A stretch of DNA of 64,000 nt from Streptomyces sp. NBC_01224 (GCF_036002945.1 NZ_CP108529.1:5885001-5949000); one strand, 5' to 3'. Shown: positions 41,673 through 50,617, counted from the stretch's first letter. Made by a program: numbers and translations. The notes: a model not told the origin generated them from the letters alone.

Positions 41673-42587
41673 ATGCGAACCAGCGACGAGATCTATCACC
41701 GGGTCCGCTGGGATCCGCGGTTCGACCCTGCCCGGTTCGTGCTGGGGATCAGCCAGCGCGGGGATGCCTGCAAACGCATCCCGCTGCCTTCATTCGTGCC
41801 CGGGGGCGACATCCCGTGGCACCGGGTGGTGTTCATCGAGGCGGACGGCGAGGTGGTCTGGGACCGGGCCACGGGCGTGGACCGCGTCGATGCGTCGGGC
41901 GCCGGCCGGGTGCGGGACCCGCAAGCGGACCTGAGCTTCGATACGAGCTCCGGCAGGGGCGATCCCGTCGGCGTCCTCGACGTGCCCCCGACGGCCCGCA
42001 CAGCGGTGGCCTGGATCCCGCCTGCGGAGCTGTGGCCGCCGATCCAGGACATCCGCCAGGATTACGATCCGCAGATCCACCGGTGGCCGCCGCACGTCAA
42101 TGTGCTCTTCGGCTTCGTGCCGGAGTCCGACTTCGAGCGGGCCGCCCCGCTGCTCGCCGCGGCGACGGCCGAGACGCCGGTCTTCACCGCCCGGCTGGAC
42201 GGGGTGCGCACCTTCCGGCACAGGACGTACTTCACCGTGTGGCTCGACCCGACGGCAGCCGGCCAGGCGCCGTGGGCCCACCTGCACCGCCTGCTGCGGC
42301 AGCGGTTCCCGCGCTGCAGCGGGCCCGCCAAGAACTTCACCCCACATCTGTCCCTGGGTCGGACCCGGGATCCGCGGCGAGTCACCGCCGACTGTGTCAC
42401 CCGGCTCGACACCATGGCGGCGACAGTCTGGGAACTCGTCCTGCTCTCACGCAGGGGCGACGGGCCGATGCGGCCACGGGCCACGGTCGCCCTGCGAACG
42501 GGCGAGGTCCGCCGGCTGCCCGCGCCCGGGACAGGAGCGCCGGGCCCGGAGGACACGGCATGGCTCTCCGGGATCACCGACAGATGA
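41673..42587 (+). CDS. DUF504 plus 2H-phosphoesterase (RNA ligase-like) protein
   Basis: 304 residues in two domains. Residues about 5-72 are a DUF504/MJ0248-like domain (IYHRVRWDPRFDPARFVLGI, IPWHRVVFIEADGEVVWDRA). Residues about 105-285 are a 2H phosphoesterase/2'-5' RNA ligase-like domain with motifs WPPHVNVLFGF (histidine 141) and TPHLSLGR (histidine 225). The first motif is HxN rather than HxT/S, as I recall also in eukaryotic LENG9-type relatives. This suggests processing of 2',3'-cyclic phosphates or 2'-5' linkages on RNA. GAGGAGG lies 5 bases before ATG 41673. It is the only intact gene in a strip of remnants. Confidence 0.75.
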   Translation: MRTSDEIYHRVRWDPRFDPARFVLGISQRGDACKRIPLPSFVPGGDIPWHRVVFIEADGEVVWDRATGVDRVDASGAGRVRDPQADLSFDTSSGRGDPVGVLDVPPTARTAVAWIPPAELWPPIQDIRQDYDPQIHRWPPHVNVLFGFVPESDFERAAPLLAAATAETPVFTARLDGVRTFRHRTYFTVWLDPTAAGQAPWAHLHRLLRQRFPRCSGPAKNFTPHLSLGRTRDPRRVTADCVTRLDTMAATVWELVLLSRRGDGPMRPRATVALRTGEVRRLPAPGTGAPGPEDTAWLSGITDR

Positions 42588-42846
42588 GGCCATGGCCGAC
42601 TGGGGCAGAGCGCCGCCGGACAACAGCTTCCCAGCCGCTCCGACCGCCCTCCTCGGCGAGCGTCTTGATGCCCTCGAAGCGTGCTCCCACCACGGGCCCG
42701 TTCGCCCCGTCGAGCCAGGCGACGCGCCGCAACTCCGGGCTGAACCGGGCCGGCAGGCGGATGTCCGTCACCAGCTCCCGGGCCCGTGGCACGGCTGCCT
42801 CGATATGGACAACACTATGCACGCTCGGACCATCGGTGCATTCCAA
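42574..42846 (-). pseudogene. N-terminal fragment of an SRPBCC/polyketide-cyclase-like protein
   Basis: Reads VVHIEAAVPRARELVTDIRL, PARFSPELRRVAWLDG and GPVVGARFEGIKTL, the first strand, helices and loop of a START/SRPBCC protein, then loses similarity and reaches a stop about 30 codons on. The remaining 80-90 residues expected for this family are absent. Its 3' end overlaps the end of the DUF504-2H gene. Confidence 0.6.
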
Positions 42847-42970
42847 GGCGTCCTCCTCACACCGGAGTTGCTGATCATTCCGATGCGCTGCTCAGGCGCC
42901 GTCACCACAGGAAACGGGCGGCCTCCGAGGCCGGGAATGCGTTGTCGGTGGGAACCGATACCGTCGGAAC

Positions 42971-45271
42971 ATGTCCAACATGGCCGTCCTCGAAGGGGTC
43001 CTGGAGCGGATCACCTACGCCAACGAGGAGAACGGGTACACCGTCGCCCGCGTCGACACGGGTCGGGGTGCGGGCGATCTGCTGACGGTCGTCGGGTCGC
43101 TGCTCGGTGCCCAGGTCGGGGAGTCCCTGCGGATGGAAGGGCGCTGGAGCTCGCACTCCCAGTACGGCAAGCAGTTCACGGTGGAGAACTACACGACCGT
43201 GCTGCCCGCCACCATCCAGGGCATCCGCCGCTATCTCGGCTCCGGCCTGATCAAGGGCATCGGCCCGGTGATGGCGGACCGGATCACCACCCACTTCGGC
43301 GTCGACACCCTCGACGTCATCGAGCAGGAGCCGAAGCGGCTCGTCGAGGTGCCCGGGCTCGGGCCGAAGCGGACGAAGATGATCGCCGCGGCCTGGGAGG
43401 AGCAGAAGGCGATCAAGGAGGTGATGGTCTTCCTCCAGGGGGTCGGCGTCTCCACTTCCATCGCCGTCCGTATCTACAAGAAGTACGAGGACGCGTCGAT
43501 CTCCGTCGTGAAGAACCAGCCCTACCGGCTGGCCGCCGACGTCTGGGGCATCGGCTTCCTCACCGCCGACAAGATCGCCCAGGCGGTCGGCATCCCGCAC
43601 GACAGCCCGGAGCGGGTGAAGGCCGGGCTGCAGTACGCGCTGTCGCAATCAACCGACCAGGGCCACTGCTTCCTCCCCGAGGAGCGGCTGATCGCCGATG
43701 GGGTGAAGCTGCTCCAGGTCGATACGGGGCTGGTCATCGAGTGCCTCGCCGAACTGGCCGAGGACCCGGAAGGCGTCGTACGGGAGAAGGTGCCCTCGCC
43801 CGAGGGCGGCGAGCCGGTCACGGCCGTGTATCTCGTGCCGTTCCACCGCGCCGAGGTCGCGCTCGCCGCGCAGGTGCAGCGGCTGCTGCGGACGCCCGAG
43901 GACCGGATGCCGACCTTCCAGGACGTCGACTGGGCCAAGGCGCTGACCTGGCTCGCGGGCCGTACGGGGGCGAAACTGGCCCCGGAGCAGGAGGCCGCGG
44001 TGCGGCTGGCGCTCAGCCGTAAGGTCGCCGTCCTGACCGGTGGGCCCGGCTGCGGGAAGTCGTTCACCGTCCGGTCCATCGTCGAGCTGGCCCGCGCCAA
44101 GAAGGCCAAGGTGGTGCTGGCCGCGCCCACCGGGCGGGCGGCCAAGCGGCTCTCCGAGCTGACCGGGGCCGAGGCGTCCACCGTGCACCGGCTGCTCGAA
44201 CTGAAACCGGGGGGCGATGCCGCGTACGACCGGGACCGGCCGCTGGACGCCGATCTGGTCGTGGTCGACGAGGCGTCGATGCTGGATCTGCTGCTCGCCA
44301 ACAAACTGCTGAAGGCGGTGGCACCCGGTGCCCACCTCCTGCTCGTGGGGGATGTCGACCAGCTGCCGTCGGTCGGCGCGGGGGAGGTGCTGCGCGATCT
44401 GCTCGCCGACGGCAGCCCCGTTCCGGCGGTCCGGCTGACCACGATCTTCCGCCAGGCCCAGCAGTCCGGAGTCGTCACCAACGCGCACCGGATCAACTCC
44501 GGAGTACCGCCCCTCACCCAGGGCCTCACGGACTTCTTCCTCTTCGTGGAGGACGAGACTCAGGACGCGGGCGTGCTCGCGGTGGACGTCGCCGCCCGCC
44601 GTATTCCGGCCAGATTCGGGCTGGACGCGCGGCGTGACGTACAGGTCCTCGCCCCGATGCACCGCGGCCCGGCCGGGGCGGGCACGCTCAACGGGCTCCT
44701 CCAGCAGGCCATCACTCCGGCCCGTCCCGACCTGCCCGAGAAGCGGTTCGGCGGCCGGGTCTTCCGGGTCGGCGACAAGGTCACCCAGATCCGTAACAAC
44801 TACGACAAGGGGGAGAACGGCGTCTTCAACGGCACGGTCGGCGTCGTCACCGCCCTCGACCTGGACGAACAGCGGCTGACGGTACTGACCGACGAGGACG
44901 AGGAGATCGGTTACGACTTCGACGAGCTGGACGAGCTGGCCCACGCGTACGCCATGACGATCCACCGCTCCCAGGGCAGCGAGTACCCGGCCGTCGTCAT
45001 CCCCGTCACCAAGAGCGCCTGGATGATGCTCCAGCGGAACCTGCTGTACACCGCCGTGACCAGGGCCAAGAAGCTCGTCGTGCTGGTCGGCTCGCGGCAG
45101 GCGATCGGCCAGGCGGTCCGCACGGTTTCCGCAGGCAGACGCTGTACGGCGCTGGATTACCGGCTGTCAGGGGGTCTGGGCGGAGGATCGCCGGAAAAAA
45201 TGATCGATCAAATCGGTGGGAAACATCACGGAGGCCTTCCGGAACCGGAGTCAAGGGGGCAGGATGAGTAA
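42971..45271 (+). CDS. recD2: RecD2-type ATP-dependent DNA helicase
   Basis: 766-residue 5'-3' helicase of superfamily 1B. The N-terminal part has an OB-like segment and tandem helix-hairpin-helix elements (GIGPVMADRITTHFG, VPGLGPKRTKMIAAAWEEQ). The motor has Walker A GGPGCGKSF (about 357), motif Ia APTGRAAKRL, Walker B VVVDEASML, GDVDQLPSVGAGEVL, IFRQAQQS, and the C-terminal motifs YAMTIHRSQGSEYP and LLYTAVTRAKK. Unlike RecD of RecBCD it stands alone, as in RecD2 of Gram-positives, and likely helps replication-fork repair. ATG 42971 or 42980; no strong ribosome site. Confidence 0.92.
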   Translation: MSNMAVLEGVLERITYANEENGYTVARVDTGRGAGDLLTVVGSLLGAQVGESLRMEGRWSSHSQYGKQFTVENYTTVLPATIQGIRRYLGSGLIKGIGPVMADRITTHFGVDTLDVIEQEPKRLVEVPGLGPKRTKMIAAAWEEQKAIKEVMVFLQGVGVSTSIAVRIYKKYEDASISVVKNQPYRLAADVWGIGFLTADKIAQAVGIPHDSPERVKAGLQYALSQSTDQGHCFLPEERLIADGVKLLQVDTGLVIECLAELAEDPEGVVREKVPSPEGGEPVTAVYLVPFHRAEVALAAQVQRLLRTPEDRMPTFQDVDWAKALTWLAGRTGAKLAPEQEAAVRLALSRKVAVLTGGPGCGKSFTVRSIVELARAKKAKVVLAAPTGRAAKRLSELTGAEASTVHRLLELKPGGDAAYDRDRPLDADLVVVDEASMLDLLLANKLLKAVAPGAHLLLVGDVDQLPSVGAGEVLRDLLADGSPVPAVRLTTIFRQAQQSGVVTNAHRINSGVPPLTQGLTDFFLFVEDETQDAGVLAVDVAARRIPARFGLDARRDVQVLAPMHRGPAGAGTLNGLLQQAITPARPDLPEKRFGGRVFRVGDKVTQIRNNYDKGENGVFNGTVGVVTALDLDEQRLTVLTDEDEEIGYDFDELDELAHAYAMTIHRSQGSEYPAVVIPVTKSAWMMLQRNLLYTAVTRAKKLVVLVGSRQAIGQAVRTVSAGRRCTALDYRLSGGLGGGSPEKMIDQIGGKHHGGLPEPESRGQDE

Positions 45272-45272
45272 G

Positions 45273-45295
45273 CTCGCGGCACTCAGTGCCGCGAG
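45273..45295 (+). terminator. Hairpin two bases after the recD2 stop
   Basis: Perfect 10-bp stem CTCGCGGCAC (45273-45282) and GTGCCGCGAG (45286-45295), loop TCA, no U-tract. Acts as an I-shaped terminator of recD2 or as part of the citrate synthase leader. Confidence 0.7.
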
Positions 45296-45400
45296 TAGGT
45301 CCAATGGACGACCCCGAGTGCACTCTCCTGAGCCAAATGGGGGAGGGTGGAGACAGTCAGGGAACCTCGAAGAAGAGGCACTACGTCGGTGAGGGATGAC

Positions 45401-46699
45401 GTGAGCGAGCACACCAATAACGCTGTAGTACTGCGGTACGGCGATGGCGAGTACACCTACCCGGTGATCGACAGCACCGTCGGCGACAAGGGCTTCGACA
45501 TCGGGAAGCTCCGGGCCAATACCGGCCTGGTCACGCTGGACAGCGGATACGGCAACACCGCAGCGTATAAATCCGCCATCACCTACCTCGACGGTGAGCA
45601 GGGCATCCTGCGCTACCGCGGCTACCCGATCGAGCAGCTCGCCGAGCGCTCGACGTTCCTCGAGGTCGCGTACACGCTCATCAACGGTGAGCTTCCCAAG
45701 GTCGACGAGCTGTCGACCTTCAAGAACGAGATCACCCAGCACACGCTGCTGCACGAGGACGTCAAGCGGTTCTTCGACGGCTTCCCGCGCGACGCCCACC
45801 CGATGGCCATGCTGTCCTCGGTCGTCAGCGCGCTGTCCACGTTCTACCAGGACAGCCACAACCCGTTCGACGAGGAGCAGCGTCACCTCTCGACGATCCG
45901 TCTGCTGGCCAAGCTGCCGACGATCGCCGCGTACGCGTACAAGAAGTCGATCGGCCACCCCTTCGTCTACCCGCGCAACGACCTCGGGTACGTCGAGAAC
46001 TTCCTGCGCATGACCTTCTCGGTCCCCGCCCAGGAGTACGACCTGGACCCGGTCGTCGTCTCCGCGCTCGACAAGCTGCTCATCCTGCACGCGGACCACG
46101 AGCAGAACTGTTCGACCTCCACCGTGCGTCTGGTCGGCTCCTCGCAGGCGAACATGTTCGCCTCGATCTCCGCCGGTATCTCGGCGCTGTGGGGCCCGCT
46201 GCACGGTGGCGCCAACCAGTCGGTGCTGGAGATGCTCGAAGGCATCCAGGCCAACGGCGGCGATGTCGACTCCTTCATCCGCAAGGTGAAGAACAAGGAG
46301 GACGGCGTCCGGCTGATGGGCTTCGGCCACCGCGTCTACAAGTCCTTCGACCCGCGCGCGAAGATCATCAAGGCCGCGGCCCACGACGTGCTGTCCGCGC
46401 TCGGCAAGTCCGACGAGCTGCTCGACATCGCGCTGAAGCTGGAGGAGCACGCGCTCTCCGACGAGTACTTCGTCTCGCGCAACCTCTACCCCAACGTGGA
46501 CTTCTACACGGGTCTGATCTACCGGGCCATGGGCTTCCCGACCGAGATGTTCACCGTGCTCTTCGCGCTCGGCCGGCTTCCCGGCTGGATCGCCCAGTGG
46601 CACGAGATGATCAAGGAGCCGGGTTCCCGCATCGGCCGCCCGCGCCAGATCTACACCGGCGAGGTCCTGCGTGACTTCGTCCCGGTCGAAGGCCGCTGA
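45401..46699 (+). CDS. gltA: Citrate synthase
   Basis: Condenses oxaloacetate and acetyl-CoA; entry enzyme of the TCA cycle. 432 residues, the length of hexameric bacterial type II enzymes. Catalytic residues are visible: histidine in GPLHGGANQ (about 267), histidine in GFGHRVYKSFDPRA (about 309) and aspartate in YPNVDFYTG (about 366). An N-terminal beta domain (AVVLRYGDGEYTYPVIDSTVG) is of the NADH-sensitive Gram-negative and actinobacterial type. GTG 45401 follows GAGGGATGAC; ATG 45347 would add an unrelated tail. The locus is monocistronic with a terminator behind. Confidence 0.96.
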   Translation: MSEHTNNAVVLRYGDGEYTYPVIDSTVGDKGFDIGKLRANTGLVTLDSGYGNTAAYKSAITYLDGEQGILRYRGYPIEQLAERSTFLEVAYTLINGELPKVDELSTFKNEITQHTLLHEDVKRFFDGFPRDAHPMAMLSSVVSALSTFYQDSHNPFDEEQRHLSTIRLLAKLPTIAAYAYKKSIGHPFVYPRNDLGYVENFLRMTFSVPAQEYDLDPVVVSALDKLLILHADHEQNCSTSTVRLVGSSQANMFASISAGISALWGPLHGGANQSVLEMLEGIQANGGDVDSFIRKVKNKEDGVRLMGFGHRVYKSFDPRAKIIKAAAHDVLSALGKSDELLDIALKLEEHALSDEYFVSRNLYPNVDFYTGLIYRAMGFPTEMFTVLFALGRLPGWIAQWHEMIKEPGSRIGRPRQIYTGEVLRDFVPVEGR

Positions 46700-46747
46700 A
46701 CCTCGTACCGCCCCTGCACCACCCCGGCCGCCGAGGCCGGTCGTCTT

Positions 46748-46792
46748 CGCCCCGAGTACCGCGCTTTCGCACAGAGCGCGGTGTCCGGGGCG
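46748..46792 (+). terminator. Terminator of citrate synthase
   Basis: Two-tier hairpin: outer CGCCCCG (46748-46754) with CGGGGCG (46786-46792), inner ACCGCGCT (46758-46765) with AGCGCGGT (46775-46782), followed by ATTT. Confidence 0.83.
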
Positions 46793-47207
46793 ATTTGCGT
46801 GACCGACGCAGCCGCGCGCGATGCCGCATGCCGGGCCGACAGCGAGAAGCGCCCCGCCATCGATCCCCCCACGGGCCGACAGCGAGGCGCTTCCCATATC
46901 CCGGAGCGGATTCCCCCCACGGGATCCGGCCGGGCGTCTGCGGGAGCCGAAGCTCCTGGGCGCTCCTCACCTACTGCGAGCTGCGCTCTTCACTTGTACT
47001 TCCAGTGCGGTCCGCCGGGGTACGTACGCACGGGAGGGCCGCTCAAAGCTCCCCGGTGCACGTGCCCCGGCCAACGCTTGCCCGAAGCATCCCCCAAGAC
47101 ACTTCGATGGACGTCCCCCAAGACATCCTTGGCATCGCACTCTTAGACTCGCGAACCCACCGGATGGTTACCCTGAAACCGGTGTGATCTAAATCTCTTT
47201 GTGGAAG
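46793..47207. other. Intergenic stretch between convergent gltA and copA
   Basis: About 415 bases downstream of both neighbours. It holds a 14-base direct repeat GGGCCGACAGCGAG at 46833-46846 and 46873-46886. Several short open frames exist, but none shows a ribosome site with recognisable protein. No RNA gene recognised. Confidence 0.5.
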
Positions 47208-49682
47208 TTACGTGAAGGCGCGCAACCGCAGGCTGTTCGTCACGACGAAGACCGATGAGAACGCCATCGCCGCTCCCGCAATCATAGGGTTGAGCAGGCC
47301 AAATGCCGCAAGGGGTAGGGCGGCTACGTTATAGCCGAATGCCCAGAAGAGATTGCCCTTGATGGTCGCCAGGGTGCGCCGGGAGAGCCGGATCGCATCG
47401 GCCGCCACCTTGAGATCTCCACGAACGAGGGTCAGATCGCTCGCCTCGATCGCGGCGTCCGTACCGGTTCCCATCGCCAGGCCGAGATCGGCGGTGGCGA
47501 GAGCGGCCGCGTCGTTGACTCCGTCACCGACCATGGCTACGGAGCGTCCCTGGGCCCGGAGCCGCTCGATGACGTGAACCTTCTCCTCGGGCAGGACCTC
47601 GGCATGGACCTCGTCGATTCCGACGGCGTGGGCCACGGCGTCCGCCACGGCCCGGTTGTCGCCGGTCAGCAGAACGGGACGGAGGCCGAGCGCGCGCAGC
47701 TCGGCGACGGCTGCCGCGCTGGACTCCTTGACCGCGTCGGCGACGGCGAGGACGCCGCGTGCCTGCCCGTCCCAGGCGACCACGATCGCGGTACGGCCCT
47801 GAGCCGCCGCGTCCGCCACGGCGCCGGACAGGTCGTCGGGGATGTCGATGCCCGCGTCGGCGAGCAATTGCGGACGGCCGACCAGTACCTGGTGCCCGTC
47901 GACCGTGCCGCGTACGCCGAGGCCCGCGACGTTGGCGAAGTCCTCGGGGGTGGGGAGGGGGCCGCCGATGCGTTCCGTGGCTCCGGCGGCGACGGCCTGG
48001 GCGATGGGGTGCTCGGAGGAGTGCTCCAGTGCGCCGGCCAGCCGCAGGAGCCGGGTCTCGTCGGTGCCGGGTGCGGGGTGGATGTCCTGGAGGGTCATAC
48101 GGCCGGTGGTGACCGTGCCGGTCTTGTCGAGGACGATCGTGTCGATGCGGTGCGTGGTCTCCAGGACCTCGGGGCCCTTGATCAGGATGCCGAGCTGGGC
48201 GCCGCGTCCCGTACCGACCATGAGGGCGGTGGGAGTGGCGAGGCCCAGGGCGCAGGGGCAGGCGATGATCAGTACGGCGACGGCGGCGGTGAACGCGGCG
48301 GTCACGTCGTCCGTGACGAGCAGCCACGCGATCAGGGTGGCCACTGCGAGCACCAGCACCACGGGGACGAAGACCGCGGAGATCCGGTCGGCGAGGCGCT
48401 GCACCTCGGCCTTGCCGTTCTGCGCGTCCTCGACGAGCCTCGCCATCCGTGCCAGCTGGGTGTCGGCGCCGACCCGGGTGGCTTCGACGACGAGCCGGCC
48501 GGAGGCGTTCACGGTGGCCCCGGTGACCCGGTCGCCGACGCCCACATCGACCGGGACGGACTCGCCGGTGAGCATGGAGGCGTCCACGGCGGACGCGCCC
48601 TCGACGACGGTGCCGTCGGTGGCGATCTTCTCGCCGGGGCGGACGACGAAGCGGTCGCCTACGGTGAGCCGGCCGACGGGGATACGTACCTCAGTGCCGC
48701 CCCGGAGGACGGAGACGTCCTTCGCGCCCAGGTGCATCAGCGCGCGCAGGGCGGAACCGGCCTTCCGCTTGGACTTGGCCTCCAGGTAGCGGCCCAGCAG
48801 GATGAAGGTGACGACGCCGGCCGCGACCTCCAGATAGATGGTGGACGGGCCTTCCCCGAGCCCTCGGCTCCGCTCGAGCAGGGAAGACCCCATTGCGCGC
48901 GAGACGGTGAAGTCGAAGCCGTGCCGCATCCCGGTCATGCCTGCGTCACCGAGGAAGAGCGCCCACAGGGACCAGCCGAAGGCAGCGAGGGTGCCGACCG
49001 AGACCAGGGTGTCCATGGTGGCCGCGCCGTGCCGGAGATTGGTCCAGGTGGCGCGGTGGAAGGGCAGTCCGCCCCAGACGACGACGGGGGCGGCCAGGGT
49101 GAGGGAGAGCCACTGCCAGTTGTCGAACTGGAGGGCAGGGACCATCGCGAGCAAGACGACGGGGGCGGCGAGGACGGCCGAGACGATCAGGCGCTGACGC
49201 AGTGATGCGAGGGCGTCGGCGGCCTTCCGCTCGGCGGGGTCGTCGGCGTAGGCCTCGGTCTCGGCTTCGGTGCCTGTGCCTGTGCCTGTGCCTGTGTCGG
49301 TCGGGCTTTCGGTGGCCTGCTCGGTGCGGACTCGGGTGCTGTGCGGGCCGCCGTCCTCGGGGGTGCCCGTGACGGTGATCGCGGGCGTGGCCGGTGCCGC
49401 GGCACGCGCCGGGGTGGGCGGTGCCGATTCGGGGCGGCGTAGCGGCTGAGCGGTATAGCCGGTCTTCTCGACTGTGGCGATCAGATCCGCGAGGTCGGTC
49501 CCTGAGCCGAAGGAGACACGGGCCTTCTCGGTCGCGTAGTTGACGGTGGCGGTGACGCCGTCCATCCGGTTGAGCTTCTTCTCGACGCGGGCCGCGCAGG
49601 AGGCGCAGGTCATCCCGCCGATCGTGAGTTCGGCCCGCGAGCTCTCCGCTGCCGGGGTCGCGGCCTCTGTTGCACTGTGCAT
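47208..49682 (-). CDS. copA: Copper-exporting P1B-type ATPase
   Basis: Pumps Cu(I) out of the cytosol. 824 residues. One N-terminal metal-binding domain with GGMTCASCAARVEKKL (about 22-37), then a low-complexity linker (about 75-155, including a TGTGTGT run), eight membrane helices with the Cu(I) signature ACPCALGLATP in helix 6 (about 472), the phosphorylation motif DKTGTVTTG (about 518), the ATP-domain HP motif SSEHPIAQAV, and GDGVNDAAAL. Cu(I)-specific residues in helices 7-8 (YNVAALPLAAFG, NPMIAGAAMAFSSVFVVTNSLR given as NPMIAGAAMAFSSV) are present. CAGGAG precedes the ATG. Downstream of copZ in one operon. Confidence 0.95.
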   Translation of the reverse strand: MHSATEAATPAAESSRAELTIGGMTCASCAARVEKKLNRMDGVTATVNYATEKARVSFGSGTDLADLIATVEKTGYTAQPLRRPESAPPTPARAAAPATPAITVTGTPEDGGPHSTRVRTEQATESPTDTGTGTGTGTEAETEAYADDPAERKAADALASLRQRLIVSAVLAAPVVLLAMVPALQFDNWQWLSLTLAAPVVVWGGLPFHRATWTNLRHGAATMDTLVSVGTLAAFGWSLWALFLGDAGMTGMRHGFDFTVSRAMGSSLLERSRGLGEGPSTIYLEVAAGVVTFILLGRYLEAKSKRKAGSALRALMHLGAKDVSVLRGGTEVRIPVGRLTVGDRFVVRPGEKIATDGTVVEGASAVDASMLTGESVPVDVGVGDRVTGATVNASGRLVVEATRVGADTQLARMARLVEDAQNGKAEVQRLADRISAVFVPVVLVLAVATLIAWLLVTDDVTAAFTAAVAVLIIACPCALGLATPTALMVGTGRGAQLGILIKGPEVLETTHRIDTIVLDKTGTVTTGRMTLQDIHPAPGTDETRLLRLAGALEHSSEHPIAQAVAAGATERIGGPLPTPEDFANVAGLGVRGTVDGHQVLVGRPQLLADAGIDIPDDLSGAVADAAAQGRTAIVVAWDGQARGVLAVADAVKESSAAAVAELRALGLRPVLLTGDNRAVADAVAHAVGIDEVHAEVLPEEKVHVIERLRAQGRSVAMVGDGVNDAAALATADLGLAMGTGTDAAIEASDLTLVRGDLKVAADAIRLSRRTLATIKGNLFWAFGYNVAALPLAAFGLLNPMIAGAAMAFSSVFVVTNSLRLRAFT

Positions 49683-49803
49683 GTCCGAACTCCTGAAACG
49701 CCGACCGGGCCGTACCCCACCAGTATCTGCTGGTCGGTCCGGCCCGGCGGCAAAGGGGGGTTATACGGGTGTATCCGGTGTATCGGGTATGCCCCGATGG
49801 CGT

Positions 49804-50112
49804 TCAGGCCCGGCCGACGAGCTCGTAGCCGGCCTCGTCGACTGCGGCGCGCACGGCGTCCTCGGCCAGCGGGGCCCGGGAGACGACGGTCACCTGGCCG
49901 GTGGCGGCGACGGCCTTCACCGAGGTGACGCCGTCGATGCCGGAGATCTCCTCGGAGACGGCACCTTCGCAGTGGCCGCACGTCATGCCGGACACCTGGT
50001 AGACGGTGGTCACCCCGCCCACAGGGGCGCCGGAGTCCGCACCGTCGTGGCAGGAGCCGCTGGGCGAGCAGCAGGAGCCGGTGGCCTGGGGGAGCTGGGT
50101 CTCGGCGGTCAT
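49804..50112 (-). CDS. copZ: CopZ-type copper chaperone
   Basis: Carries Cu(I) to CopA. 102 residues: a cysteine-rich N-terminal tail (GSCCSPSGSCHDG, three cysteines and a histidine) and one heavy-metal-associated domain with YQVSGMTCGHCEGAVSEEI (metal site CGHC). The tail is not part of the classic 68-residue CopZ and may add metal binding. ATG 50112 has AGGAG 7 bases upstream; an in-frame upstream start lies beyond the operator and is unlikely. The CsoR-type operator is 84 bases upstream; copA follows after 121 bases. Confidence 0.92.
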   Translation of the reverse strand: MTAETQLPQATGSCCSPSGSCHDGADSGAPVGGVTTVYQVSGMTCGHCEGAVSEEISGIDGVTSVKAVAATGQVTVVSRAPLAEDAVRAAVDEAGYELVGRA

Positions 50113-50195
50113 GGTGTTCTCCTCTTCGACGAGCACAAAAGGGCGTGGTGTGTCGGGAACCCCGGGAGACCCGTGTGCCCCAACACTCATCACAC

Positions 50196-50214
50196 TATAC
50201 CCCTAGGGGGTATA
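50196..50214. promoter_or_regulatory. CsoR-type operator for copZA
   Basis: TATACCCCTAGGGGGTATA, a 19-bp G-tract palindrome that matches the known CsoR consensus of actinobacteria, 84 bases upstream of copZ. No csoR gene is present in this window. A weaker related patch (TTATACGGG, GTATCGGGTATG) lies at 49761-49795 between copZ and copA. Confidence 0.88.
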
Positions 50215-50541
50215 AATGCGAGTGTTCGCTGTGCGCGCTGGCTCGTCGGTGGGGGCCGGGGTGCATCCCTGTGCGAAGAGTGCGCGGCTCGGGCCGGCGT
50301 CGGCGGCCCGGGCGGCCGGATCGCGATGCCGTGCATCGAGTCCCGGAGTGAGTGCAGCACGGTGGCGCCGAGGCGTGTGGCGTTCGCGGGCGCGGCGAGG
50401 CGGAAACGCCCGTTCGGCCTCCGGGGGGAGAGTGGGACGCCGCCCGGCGGCAGCCTGTCCGGGGGTCGTGCCCGAATGGTGCGGGCGGTCCCGCGCGGCT
50501 ACCTCGGTCTCCAGCGGGGCGTGCAGGCCTGAGCCCTTCAT
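50215..50541. other. Intergenic stretch between copZ promoter and tetR terminator
   Basis: About 330 bases of GC-rich sequence. Open frames run through it on both strands but show no recognisable domains, and read as arginine- and alanine-rich shadow. Nothing assigned. Confidence 0.5.
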
Positions 50542-50588
50542 GGCGACAGCGAAGTGCGAGCGTCGGAGCCGCGAGCTTCGCTGTCGCC
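50542..50588 (-). terminator. Terminator of the tetR gene
   Basis: Perfect 13-bp stem GGCGACAGCGAAG (50542-50554) and CTTCGCTGTCGCC (50576-50588), 21-base loop, 30 bases beyond the tetR stop on the minus strand. Confidence 0.78.
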
Positions 50589-50617
50589 TGATTTGTCCGA
50601 ATTCCGCGAGGTGTGGG

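Noticed and set aside
46793..47192. Several short plus-strand frames after citrate synthase
   Set aside because: No ribosome site, no recognisable protein, and they lie beyond a strong terminator without a clear promoter.
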